IMG/VR virus record: IMGVR_UViG_3300042505_000171
Span: 1 to 22,138 of that record
Strand: one strand, 5' to 3'
Length of the DNA stretch: 22,138 nt
Source: a virus
Shown here: positions 6,407 through 13,615 of the stretch, piece by piece
Numbering within the stretch: the first letter of the stretch is position 1
Layout of the letters: each line of letters begins with the position of its first letter
The notes under the pieces: model-generated
What the model was told of the DNA's origin: nothing
Databases searched by the model: none
The model's input: only the letters and a program-made list of their open reading frames with translations
Program-made: the position numbers and the translations under genes

Positions 6407-7258
6407 TTAGAGCAAGTCGCCAGAAGCGGCTAGTTTTTGTTCGACATCAAACCGATAAGCAGGGTCCGTACGATACCGCCTGTCACTGATAGCAGCTGCT
6501 AGTTCAGCATTAGAACGGAATCCTTTGACCGTACTCTTCGGTGCCTTGCCCGACACTTGTTGACCTTCAAACCCAACGGAATCCTTATAACGTTGATTGA
6601 GGGCTTGAACAGCAAAGAAGATAGCATCCTTATTGCCGCTGTTAACAACATTATCATAAGCAGCAACTTCCTCAGGCTTGAGGTTATCAGCTGCCCATGC
6701 TAGGGTGTCATTATAAGCATCCTGTCCCCCGACAGAAGCAACAATATCCTTAGCAGCATCCTCAGAAAGGGGCTGTGACTGGACGGTTGGATTACTTTTT
6801 TGTAGTTCAAGATAAGCTTCGATGAGTTCTTCCGAAGGCATCCCCTTAAGCTTCTCGATTGTTTCAGGCTTAAGTTGATTATCATTAGAGTAATACTCTT
6901 CTGATGCCTCCTTGAGGAAGCTGACACGTTTAGCTACCGGGGACTCAGATTCATCCGGGGTAGTGTCTTCGGATTCATCACTCTCGGTTTCATCGGTCGA
7001 AGAGGACTCATCGGTTTCTTTCTGACCTAGTTTCTTTTGAAGTTCTAGGTATGCCTTTTCAAGGTCTTCTGCTGATTTAAATTTACCAGCATACTGAGAA
7101 TGTTCTTCTGCTTCAAGTTGACTGCGGCGATACTTTTCTTCGACCTCAGCTTCTTGTTTTTCGATTAGCTGGTTGCCTTGCTCAATGAGCCGTAGCTCTT
7201 CGGTTTCACGGGCAGACGTAACATCTGGATCCGTAGCATCAAAAACAATTTCAGACAT
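6407..7258 (-). CDS. gp9: Scaffolding protein (T7 gp9-like)
   Basis: A 283-residue, very acidic protein between portal and capsid, as in T7 (gp9, 307 residues). Residues 20-80 are a charged coiled-coil-like helix (IEQGNQLIEKQEAEVEEKYR), including YAGKFKSAEDLEKAYLELQKKLG, a motif frequent in podovirus scaffolds. A Ser/Glu/Asp-rich linker follows near 80-108. The C-terminal third has DAYNDTLAWAADNL and FRSNAELAAAISDRRYRTDPAYR, the conserved basic end that in this family contacts capsid subunits. It directs procapsid assembly and is lost during maturation. The upstream 57-residue gene ends three bases before its ATG. Confidence 0.92.
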   Translation of the reverse strand: MSEIVFDATDPDVTSARETEELRLIEQGNQLIEKQEAEVEEKYRRSQLEAEEHSQYAGKFKSAEDLEKAYLELQKKLGQKETDESSSTDETESDESEDTTPDESESPVAKRVSFLKEASEEYYSNDNQLKPETIEKLKGMPSEELIEAYLELQKSNPTVQSQPLSEDAAKDIVASVGGQDAYNDTLAWAADNLKPEEVAAYDNVVNSGNKDAIFFAVQALNQRYKDSVGFEGQQVSGKAPKSTVKGFRSNAELAAAISDRRYRTDPAYRFDVEQKLAASGDLL

Positions 7259-7261
7259 GGT

Positions 7262-7435
7262 TTAGTGGATAACAATAGAGACGCGGCCAACACCAGGAGA
7301 GGTGACTTTTACATCACCATACTTAAATTGCTCCTTTGGGGTGATCTTTACCGGGGCTTCCTCCACATCACTGGGAAGGTTGTCCTGGTTGCTGGGTTTG
7401 TTGACCGGTTGCTTGCGAGGCGGAATTGACGACAT
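7262..7435 (-). CDS. 57-residue protein between portal and scaffold, unknown function
   Basis: A short frame starts with ATG at 7435 inside the portal 3' end and stops with TAA at 7264-7262, filling the space before scaffold. The protein runs MSSIPPRKQPVNKPSNQDNL, then an acidic patch, then a compact likely beta region (EQFKYGDVKVTSPGVGRVSI) ending VIH. No family is recognised. It overlaps portal by 68 bases; a GTG at codon 24 would reduce this overlap to almost nothing and still encode the folded-looking end, so the start is uncertain. A coding role is supported by the exact packing between two known genes. Confidence 0.65.
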   Translation of the reverse strand: MSSIPPRKQPVNKPSNQDNLPSDVEEAPVKITPKEQFKYGDVKVTSPGVGRVSIVIH

Positions 7436-9020
7436 TTTGAAGTGCTTCGATAGAATCAGGGTTTTTGGTTGGATCCATCATAGGAGCCTTAGCAAGTTGA
7501 CCTGCTTGACCAACAAGACTGGTGGACATGTTCATTTGCATGGCCTTCTGTTGTTCTTGTTGACGCATCTCAGCAGTCTTGACTAGCTTGAGGGTGTCGA
7601 TACCTTGAGCAGCAGCAAGACGCTTAACAGCTTCCTCTGGATCAATGTACTGGGCCATTGCCTCAGGACCAAGGGCTTGCGAGATTGTCTGAAGGAACAT
7701 CATGAGAGATTCACGATCTTGCCCTCGGCCAATACCCTCAAGACCCGCAACAATGGTTGGGGACACAATACCCTTAGGCAGTTGTGGTAGATCTTTGGAA
7801 CGTTGAAGGGTAAAGAGTTTCCGTTGGAGGTACGGGCGAACCAGCTCTACGGTAAGGTTACCATAGATTCCCCCAAGCTGCTCATTAAGTTCCTGTTGGG
7901 TAGCACGGATCTCTTCTGCGGTGGTACGTTCGCTTTGACGTACGGACAGGATCAGAAATGCTTCCGACAGTCGCTGGGTGAGGGACTGGATCATCTGATA
8001 GGCAGAGGAGAAGTCAGCCTGCTTGCTCACCTGAACAGCAGTCACGTCCTCCGCACGTCCCTGAATGATGGCTCCATTGCCTGCTTTAGCAAGCGTAGAG
8101 GGCTTGACAGTAGCGGCGGGACTCACTAGGAACACTACCTTGGCAGCGGCAGCAGAGCCCTCCACCATGGCTTGCATCAGCCCCTCAAGGGACCTCAGAT
8201 CACCTAGGTACTCTTCAATACGTCCCCGGCCATAGTCTTCCCCATCCACCACATTAAAGCGGAGAGGAAGCCAAGGCGTTGTATTCTTAGGGGCTTTACC
8301 AAAGGAGTCAGGAAGAACTTTCCCTTCGGCTTCTTGACGCCAACGCCACTGCCCATCCTTGAGCTTAGCCCAAGTATAAACAGCAACTTCATTCTCGCCA
8401 ACGGTAACATCAACACTAGGGGCGCTAGTATTATCAGCTACATCATTGACATTCCTGATTGCTTCTGTTTGAAACTCAGCAGGAAGGAATTGACGGTCAA
8501 TTGATTCAACAGTAACGACCTCGGTGGGATTACCCTCTCCATCACGGACGACCACGAAACGGTCAAGAGGATAAAGTTTAACACCACTTGAACCCATGTA
8601 TACCAGAGCATTTCCGGTTACAATCAAGTGCTTCATTGCCTGGTGAAGGATAACTCGATCCTGTGATTCGGCAATGTTTTGCATGACCACCCGTTCCATC
8701 TTGGAAAGGGAAATGTCAATCTCTGATTTAACAGCAGCACTTAATTCGGGGTCCAAGCTAAGCTTACCATCATTAATCTGAAGCTTGAAGAAAGTTGCAT
8801 TCACAGGGAACAAACTTAGCATCAGCTTAGATGCCATGACGTTAACGCCTTTAGCGCCCATGGATTGCCAAGGAGTGGGCAGCTTCTGTCCATTAACAAC
8901 CCCCGTAGGAGTCAGGAGATAAGGAACAGAAAGGGCCGCACAATCCCTGGCAGTATCGAGAAAGATCGTTCTGTCGCTTGCCAACTTTGCGTAACGACTT
9001 GCGGCAGATTGATTTTCCAT
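7368..9020 (-). CDS. gp8: Portal (head-tail connector) protein, T7 gp8-like
   Basis: 550 residues (T7 gp8 has 536). It begins MENQSAASRYAKLASDRTIF, a family start (ryakL...R..fLdtA..CA.LT.PyL). Other family blocks are LPTPWQSMGAKGVNVMASKLMLSLFP, YTWAKLKDGQW, DGEDYGRGRIEEYLGDL and ERTTAEEIRATQQELNEQLGGIYG. It forms the dodecameric ring through which DNA is packaged. The Gln-rich tail (QATGQQTQQPGQPSQ) overlaps the next small gene and is probably disordered. Only three bases separate it from the gp7.3-like gene. Confidence 0.95.
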   Translation of the reverse strand: MENQSAASRYAKLASDRTIFLDTARDCAALSVPYLLTPTGVVNGQKLPTPWQSMGAKGVNVMASKLMLSLFPVNATFFKLQINDGKLSLDPELSAAVKSEIDISLSKMERVVMQNIAESQDRVILHQAMKHLIVTGNALVYMGSSGVKLYPLDRFVVVRDGEGNPTEVVTVESIDRQFLPAEFQTEAIRNVNDVADNTSAPSVDVTVGENEVAVYTWAKLKDGQWRWRQEAEGKVLPDSFGKAPKNTTPWLPLRFNVVDGEDYGRGRIEEYLGDLRSLEGLMQAMVEGSAAAAKVVFLVSPAATVKPSTLAKAGNGAIIQGRAEDVTAVQVSKQADFSSAYQMIQSLTQRLSEAFLILSVRQSERTTAEEIRATQQELNEQLGGIYGNLTVELVRPYLQRKLFTLQRSKDLPQLPKGIVSPTIVAGLEGIGRGQDRESLMMFLQTISQALGPEAMAQYIDPEEAVKRLAAAQGIDTLKLVKTAEMRQQEQQKAMQMNMSTSLVGQAGQLAKAPMMDPTKNPDSIEALQNVVNSASQATGQQTQQPGQPSQ

Positions 9021-9023
9021 TTG

Positions 9024-9257
9024 TTATTTACCAATACTAAGATTAGTGAGAGAAGGAGTTGGAGCAGTAGCAGCTCCGGCCCCACCAAGGGGGATGTTCA
9101 AACTAGAAGGACCCTGGCTTGCCTTACGCATTGCCCCGCGCTTCGACATTGCTGTCTTAACAGTTTGAGGTTGGGAATCAGCAGTCACATTAACAGGAGC
9201 CGGAGGCGGAGGCGGAGTGGGTTCCGGCATCTTCGGCATTTTAGGAGAAAGACACAT
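9024..9257 (-). CDS. Proline-rich virion-associated protein, possibly T7 gp7.3-like
   Basis: 77 residues: MCLSPKMPKMPEPTPPPPPA at the start, then a flexible polar middle and a Ser/Gly/Ala end with SSLNIPLGGAG and SLTNLSIGK. There is no membrane segment. It lies directly before portal, the place of T7 gene 7.3, whose product is a small virion and tail protein with a basic body and a Ser/Gly-rich end. The position and the R...SSL.IPLGG pattern suggest that role; overall similarity is weak, so this is inference. The Cys2 start is not a lipobox. Confidence 0.7.
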   Translation of the reverse strand: MCLSPKMPKMPEPTPPPPPAPVNVTADSQPQTVKTAMSKRGAMRKASQGPSSLNIPLGGAGAATAPTPSLTNLSIGK

Positions 9258-9261
9258 GAGT

Positions 9262-9465
9262 CTAAAGCTTTCGTTTTGATTTAAGGAATCGAATCACTTC
9301 AATCACTCCAGCCATACGTCCAGCTTCCCACGGTTTCATTTCGTGGTCTGGATAGTTATCTGGATACATGCGATCTAGTTCTTCAATAAGAGTGTTAAGA
9401 TCAATCCTCCCACCAATCACACTGGTAAGAGGAATGGTTTCGGTGTCAAAGTAGGCGTCAGCCAT
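9262..9465 (-). CDS. 67-residue protein downstream of nrdB, unknown function
   Basis: Starting at the ATG at 9465, which overlaps the nrdB stop by 8 bases, the product is MADAYFDTETIPLTSVIGGR, then an acidic helix (LNTLIEELDRMYPDNY) and a basic end (GRMAGVIEVIRFLKSKRKL). An upstream in-frame ATG would add ten residues and push further into nrdB. No family is recognised. It sits between nucleotide metabolism and virion genes. Confidence 0.75.
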   Translation of the reverse strand: MADAYFDTETIPLTSVIGGRIDLNTLIEELDRMYPDNYPDHEMKPWEAGRMAGVIEVIRFLKSKRKL

Positions 9466-10189
9466 ATTGTGGAAGGTCGTTGTTTGATGCCTCAAAGAAC
9501 GCAGGCATACGTGCTCGTTGGGTATCCTTTAGGCCGGGGGCTTTACCTTTTTCGTAGAGGGAATCAGATTGAGCCAACCAAAAATCCTTATCAAGATACC
9601 TATTTTTAGATTTACCAAGCCCATCAACTACCCATCCGACAGAAGCACGGCGTAATCGGTTAAGGCTTTGCGTTGATTTAAGTCCAAGCTCCGAGCAGAC
9701 CATCGAGTGGATGGCAACGTGACACTGCTCATCGCGGCTGATGTCGGCTGCGGTGGTGCGGATTCCGATGTCTCCATTGAATCGGAAGAACGGGAGGATG
9801 ACGAAGAAGACACTGCGTTCAAGGATAGCGGCTTTTAGGAGGGGATGTTCAGGGGCATCCAGCCACGCCTTAAGAATGTGCTTAGCTTCTGATTCAAACT
9901 TTTCATTTGAACCATGAGCAGCCACTACATAGTTAAGGGCTTGATCATGCCTCTCTTCATCCATTTGATTAGACATTAGAGCTTCCCTAACACCAGGAGT
10001 ATTAGGTAGTTCTTTATCGAGTCCCTGTTGTAGGAACTCTCTTACCGGCAGTTCAAGATGACGAAGGCCAAGGGCGCGGTAAAGCGCATCCTCAGCCCCA
10101 TCAACGAGTTTCCCCTTTTGAACAGCAACCGGAGTCCACTTTCTTTTTCTTGAAATTACTTGATCGTAGGGGGAAAGAGTTGCGTTCAT
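9458..10189 (-). CDS. nrdB: Ribonucleotide reductase class I small (beta) subunit, compact
   Basis: 243 residues from an ATG sharing one base with the nrdA stop (TAATG). It is a ferritin-like helical protein with two metal-binding ExxH motifs, E78-H81 (DEERHDQ) and E154-H157 (RDEQCH), plus E124 (LERSVFF) as the likely counterpart of E. coli E204 and E46 or E51 as the first ligand. It lacks a tyrosine at the E. coli Y122 position: four residues after H81 stands L85, with Y87 two further on. Tyr242 near the C-terminus could serve in radical transfer like Y356. The subunit is far shorter than E. coli NrdB (about 375). Small beta subunits beside short alpha subunits have been described for marine cyanopodoviruses such as P-SSP7. 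Function with nrdA is likely; cofactor type is open. Confidence 0.85.
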   Translation of the reverse strand: MNATLSPYDQVISRKRKWTPVAVQKGKLVDGAEDALYRALGLRHLELPVREFLQQGLDKELPNTPGVREALMSNQMDEERHDQALNYVVAAHGSNEKFESEAKHILKAWLDAPEHPLLKAAILERSVFFVILPFFRFNGDIGIRTTAADISRDEQCHVAIHSMVCSELGLKSTQSLNRLRRASVGWVVDGLGKSKNRYLDKDFWLAQSDSLYEKGKAPGLKDTQRARMPAFFEASNNDLPQYG

Positions 10190-11622
10190 TATTCTCCGCA
10201 GGGAATACAAATGTTATCGTCGGTTGGTGTGGAAACTGGACAGCCGCAATCTTCCTCCTCAAAGGAGAATAGATCCTTAAAGTCATCATCAAGCGCAGCA
10301 AGGGCATCATCCTTTGCTTGAGTATCGGGCATGACCTGAAGAGCGTAGTAAAGGGAGGTTTGAGAGGATGCCATCCATTCCCTTAGAAATTCACGATCAT
10401 ACGTGACCACATCGGACCAGCTATTAAAGGAGTATCCATGAAATAGCATTGTGGATCGGAACAGGGTAACCACCCCATCAACTACCTTACGGTAATCATG
10501 CCACCCTACTTCCGACGCGATTTCGACATCCGGCGGGTAGTCATATGACTGAACTCCAAATGTGCCAGAGTCACGGTCAACGTGGCGGCTAATAGGAGGA
10601 GCCAACTCAGGAGTGGTAGTGTAGCCCCGAAGATCAATGTTGTTGTAACTACAAGAAGCGGTAGGAGCAATGGCAAAGGCCCTAGACATGCCCGCTTGAC
10701 GTGCAATTTGAGCAGCGATTTCGATCGACTTGGCAAGCTCCGAGACAAGGATGTATGCCGGTGTATGTGTGGGTTGATGCGAGAGATAAGCATCTAGGGC
10801 TTCTCCAAATTCTTTGTAGGTTACTTTGTTTTGACAAAGGAAATTAGCCAACCCAAGTACACCTAAGCCAACCTGCTTATCCACCTCAGGGGAAAGGTAC
10901 TCTCCTGTTTCTCCAACACCAGTACGGGCGTGGAGATTAACAAGAGAAGTCATCCCTTCTACAAAGGCAGGGGTGAGGTCTTCAAACTTACAAGCACCCA
11001 AATTGACGTGCTGAAGAAGACAAGTGCCACGGCTAGGAAGATAAACTTCAAGGCAGACATTTCCATAAATACGATTACCTTCTGCGTCATAGCGGATCTT
11101 GTTGAGCCAAATGTCACCCTTCTTAATCCCATCAAGGGTTGCGTCAATTAACTCAGGGGAAGCACTGGTAAGGAAACCAGGATCCACATTAAGACAACGC
11201 TTTACCCAAGACAAGTCAGAACGACTGGCTTTGATAAACTCAATAGCATCAGGGTGGGTGTAGTCAAGGTGGCACACAACAGCACCATTCTTGTAAACAC
11301 CACCACGCCTCAGGGTTTCGTTGAGGGTTGAGTAGATGCGGGCAAACGACACAGGGCCAGACGCCATGAGTCCTCGTCCATTTTCGCTGCCTCGTGGGCG
11401 TAGCTTAGATAGGTGGACAGCAACTCCAGCTCCGTTGCGGAGAGCGTGCGAGACAAAGCGCCAGGAGGCTTCGATTCCTTCTGGTCCTTCCATGCTGTCC
11501 TCAACAACGAAGACGGTGCAAGAGACTGGGAGGCGGGACTCTGGATTGTCGATCCAATTCTGAACACGTCCGGTACGGGCAATGGTGTTGGGGGTGTCTC
11601 CAAGGTCAGCGAAGGCAGTCAT
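10189..11622 (-). CDS. nrdA: Ribonucleotide reductase class I large (alpha) subunit, compact
   Basis: 477 residues. It keeps the catalytic set: C35 and C211 as the redox pair, N188-x-C190-x-E192 as the active-site loop (thiyl radical cysteine), PTAS at 320-323, the tandem tyrosines Y425-Y426 for radical transfer, and a C-terminal CxxC (C472, C475) for re-reduction. It reduces ribonucleotides to deoxyribonucleotides for phage replication. Compared with E. coli NrdA (761), the whole N-terminal ATP-cone region is missing, so dATP feedback inhibition should be absent. The tandem tyrosines and adjoining nrdB argue for class I, although such genes were once annotated as class II. It overlaps the MazG-like gene by four bases (ATGA). 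Confidence 0.93.
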   Translation of the reverse strand: MTAFADLGDTPNTIARTGRVQNWIDNPESRLPVSCTVFVVEDSMEGPEGIEASWRFVSHALRNGAGVAVHLSKLRPRGSENGRGLMASGPVSFARIYSTLNETLRRGGVYKNGAVVCHLDYTHPDAIEFIKASRSDLSWVKRCLNVDPGFLTSASPELIDATLDGIKKGDIWLNKIRYDAEGNRIYGNVCLEVYLPSRGTCLLQHVNLGACKFEDLTPAFVEGMTSLVNLHARTGVGETGEYLSPEVDKQVGLGVLGLANFLCQNKVTYKEFGEALDAYLSHQPTHTPAYILVSELAKSIEIAAQIARQAGMSRAFAIAPTASCSYNNIDLRGYTTTPELAPPISRHVDRDSGTFGVQSYDYPPDVEIASEVGWHDYRKVVDGVVTLFRSTMLFHGYSFNSWSDVVTYDREFLREWMASSQTSLYYALQVMPDTQAKDDALAALDDDFKDLFSFEEEDCGCPVSTPTDDNICIPCGE

Positions 11623-11999
11623 ACGAGGTCGTCAAGAGATGGTGGTTGGTAGTTGGGCCCCTTGAGTATCTTACCATCTTCGCGGCGGAGGGGCTTCCCG
11701 TCTACGAACTTGCTCATGTTGGACTCAAACACCCGCTTGAGGGCAATGTCTAGGTTCCAGTTACGAGCAACGGCATATTGGTAACAAACAAAAACAAGAT
11801 CAGCAAGTTCCTTTAAGGTGTCTGTTTTATCATTGTCCTCTACCCCTTCCAAGAGGTGAGCATCAATGAATTCATTAAACTCTTCCCTAATGAGTCGGAG
11901 TTGCATGTCTTGAACCAGTTCATCATCTGGATCAATGGATTGTTCAGCGGCAAGTCGGAAGACAAACGCCTGTTCAATCAGGTGTTCAGGTGTTTCCAT
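11619..11999 (-). CDS. mazG: MazG-like nucleotide pyrophosphohydrolase
   Basis: 126 residues with the all-alpha NTP pyrophosphohydrolase motif: E40-x-x-E43 (REEFNEF) and, after 20 residues, E64-x-x-D67 (KELADLV), the metal-binding acidic set of MazG/HisE-type enzymes. FESNMSKF near 91-98 is the usual next block. Enzymes of this group split NTPs or dNTPs to monophosphates. In cyanophages MazG was first thought to act on ppGpp, while a studied cyanophage enzyme preferred deoxynucleotides such as dGTP and dCTP. Its place directly before nrdA fits nucleotide recycling from host DNA. It overlaps the DUF3310 gene by 14 bases. Confidence 0.88.
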   Translation of the reverse strand: METPEHLIEQAFVFRLAAEQSIDPDDELVQDMQLRLIREEFNEFIDAHLLEGVEDNDKTDTLKELADLVFVCYQYAVARNWNLDIALKRVFESNMSKFVDGKPLRREDGKILKGPNYQPPSLDDLV

Positions 12000-12363
12000 T
12001 GGTGGTTAGTGCTTTAATTTTGCGGTCAACGTAGGCTTTGACTTTGAGCCAATCGTCGATCTCAGACTCCTGATCTTTGTGGCCAGCACGGCAGATATAC
12101 TTAATGACATTGCCAGCCAGAAAATCCAGCTGCTGATCCACAATAAAATCCCAAACCTGGATACGTCCACGCTGATAATGTTGGGGGTCATACTTCGTCA
12201 CGGAAGAATTCTCTGTAGGCTGGGTTGTTTCGGATTTCTCTGAGCTGCTGGTCCCGTAGAAATCGTCCCACTGGTCCCGGTCGTAGCGATTGTTTGTCAT
12301 ACCAAAGTCGGATTCTAAATACTCCTTGATAGATACGTAGTCTGCTGTTGATAAATTGTTCAC
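11986..12363 (-). CDS. DUF3310-family protein, possible nucleotide kinase relative
   Basis: The C-terminal 70 residues carry the DUF3310 pattern: YDPQHYQRGRIQVWDFI, LDFLAGNVIKYICRAGHK and then DDWLKVKAYVDRKI. This phage family is loosely linked to T7 gp1.7, a nucleotide kinase, but the activity here is unproven. The start is uncertain. The longest frame opens with GTG at 12363 and adds a hydrophilic, Ser/Glu-rich arm. ATG at 12300 is inside that arm. A GTG near 12200 would begin just before the domain and leave only about 13 bases overlap with the upstream 90-residue frame. Longest form listed. It ends within the MazG-like start. Confidence 0.8.
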   Translation of the reverse strand: MNNLSTADYVSIKEYLESDFGMTNNRYDRDQWDDFYGTSSSEKSETTQPTENSSVTKYDPQHYQRGRIQVWDFIVDQQLDFLAGNVIKYICRAGHKDQESEIDDWLKVKAYVDRKIKALTTNGNT

Positions 12364-12460
12364 TTATCTTTAGCTTAAGATAGTACGGAAGGTTAGGTTC
12401 AAGGATATAGATGATGGCCACCAGTAAGCCAAGGTCTATTCCAATAAAGGTGGTGTCCAT
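12188..12460 (-). CDS. Small protein with N-terminal membrane segment, unknown function
   Basis: The 90-residue frame starts with ATG at 12460, 25 bases inside the exonuclease end, with AAGGA about ten bases before it, one of the better ribosome binding sites here. Residues 6-22 (GIDLGLLVAIIYILEP) form one likely membrane helix; the rest is basic and polar (RLWYDKQSLRPGPVGRFLRD) and ends NNPAYREFFRDEV. It overlaps the long form of the DUF3310 frame by 176 bases. Exact packing and protein-like composition support it, but no family is known. Confidence 0.6.
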   Translation of the reverse strand: MDTTFIGIDLGLLVAIIYILEPNLPYYLKLKISEQFINSRLRIYQGVFRIRLWYDKQSLRPGPVGRFLRDQQLREIRNNPAYREFFRDEV

Positions 12461-13200
12461 AGGATTGGTTCCTTCGTTGTTGAGTTGTATTCTCCAGGTC
12501 GAAGGATACGTGCCAGTCTCGCATTACGGAGGGCGTCTTCTTCGGTCTGCCCTGCCTTGACATAGGAAGCAACAATAGCATCCCAAGGGTTGTCCCCTGC
12601 TGCGTCAAGGATCTTCTTTGCTCCAACACCACCGATACCCGGAACACCTTTGTACCCATCCACGGGGTCACCCGTAAGACATTGGGTCCAGAACCAATAG
12701 TCAGCTTCCTCAGGAGTTACATCAAATTCCTTATCACCATTAAACAGGCGACAGGAGATCTGTTTCATATCCTTATCAGGAGAGACAAGGATAAACTCAC
12801 GAGGATCAAGATGACACTCCAAACCAAGAGCATCATCAGCTTCAATGTTCTTGTAGCGAACTACCTTATAATGTTTAGAGCACCAGTCTAGGAGTCTCCG
12901 GTAGCCCACAGGTTTCCTTTTAGTGCGTTTTCCCTTGTAGTCGGAACATACAGTCTTACGGAAGTTGTTGGTGTCTGAGAAGTAGAGCGTGACCCAATCG
13001 GTGTCGAACCGTGATCGGAGGTTGTTGAGTTCCCCTTCAAAGATGTCGAGGACAACTCGGAAGTTACTGGCAATCGTAATGAGGTCATCTCCCCACTCAA
13101 GTTCAGTTTCAGCCGATTGACAAGCGCGGTAAGCAAAAAAATCCGCATCACACCTCAGCTCTAGTTTGTTTAAGGATCGCTTGGGTTGTTTGTTTGGCAT
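12436..13200 (-). CDS. gp6: 5'-3' exonuclease (T7 gp6-like, FEN family)
   Basis: 254 residues from ATG at 13200. It has the acidic FEN active-site blocks: LRCDADFFAYRAC near 15-27, YKNIEADDALG, VSPDKDMKQI and the helix-hairpin-helix TGDPVDGYKGVPGIGGVGAKKIL that binds the DNA backbone. T7 gp6 removes RNA primers, degrades host DNA and shapes concatemer ends. It overlaps the HNH gene by 53 bases, so its ribosome binding site lies inside that gene. No Shine-Dalgarno sequence precedes the ATG; a TTG at 13236 would extend it by 12 residues. The overlap suggests that the HNH gene inserted at its 5' end. Confidence 0.9.
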   Translation of the reverse strand: MPNKQPKRSLNKLELRCDADFFAYRACQSAETELEWGDDLITIASNFRVVLDIFEGELNNLRSRFDTDWVTLYFSDTNNFRKTVCSDYKGKRTKRKPVGYRRLLDWCSKHYKVVRYKNIEADDALGLECHLDPREFILVSPDKDMKQISCRLFNGDKEFDVTPEEADYWFWTQCLTGDPVDGYKGVPGIGGVGAKKILDAAGDNPWDAIVASYVKAGQTEEDALRNARLARILRPGEYNSTTKEPILWTPPLLE

Positions 13201-13615
13201 GTTGCAAGTAGTGGACAGCAGCAGATAATTTATCAATATTGTCGCTAAAGAATCCTAAACCTCGATTGCAATTTGTACATAACAATCCTCGGACTTGATT
13301 GTCGGTATGATCGTGGTCAACATGAGCTCTTTGGCCATGACCAGAAAATACTGTAGTTTTACAAATAAAGCATTGTTGGTTTTGACTGGCAAGAAGTACG
13401 TTGTATTCTGATTCGGAAATGTTGTAAAGACTTTTTAATGACTTTTTTCTCCAGTAACCAGACACTTGCCTTTTAGCATCTATCTCTTTACGACACTCTT
13501 TGCATTGTGTTTGCCTTCCATCAGGGCGTTTCTTGTGTAAATGAAATTCATCAATAGACTTAATTACATTACATTTATTACATAGTTTAGTGCACTTCCG
13601 CCCAGTTGTTTCCAT
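13148..13615 (-). CDS. HNH endonuclease, recombination endonuclease VII-like (homing endonuclease)
   Basis: 155 residues from ATG at 13615. An N-terminal zinc site is C12-x2-C15 and C38-x2-C41 (LCNKC...QCKEC). A second site, C82-x2-C85 (CFIC) and C113-x2-C116 (CTNC), frames the HNH core H98-V-D-H-D-H, with RGLLCTNCNRGLG as in T4 endonuclease VII. T4 endo VII resolves DNA branches, but copies like this, single and scattered in phage genomes, are usually homing endonucleases that cut a related genome lacking them. It begins 29 bases inside the DNA polymerase end and finishes 53 bases inside the exonuclease gene. Its sequence is visibly richer in A and T than its neighbours, a sign of later arrival. 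Confidence 0.88.
   Translation of the reverse strand: METTGRKCTKLCNKCNVIKSIDEFHLHKKRPDGRQTQCKECRKEIDAKRQVSGYWRKKSLKSLYNISESEYNVLLASQNQQCFICKTTVFSGHGQRAHVDHDHTDNQVRGLLCTNCNRGLGFFSDNIDKLSAAVHYLQHAKQTTQAILKQTRAEV

Noticed and set aside
12888-13151. 87-residue frame whose ATG overlaps the HNH stop (TGATG)
   Set aside because: The junction looks like coupling, but the frame is a shadow of the exonuclease, which has clear active-site motifs.
13587-13615. Group I intron around the HNH gene
   Set aside because: The polymerase ends normally (NNWAEVH) and the exonuclease is otherwise complete, so no split exon is needed; no intron core was recognised.
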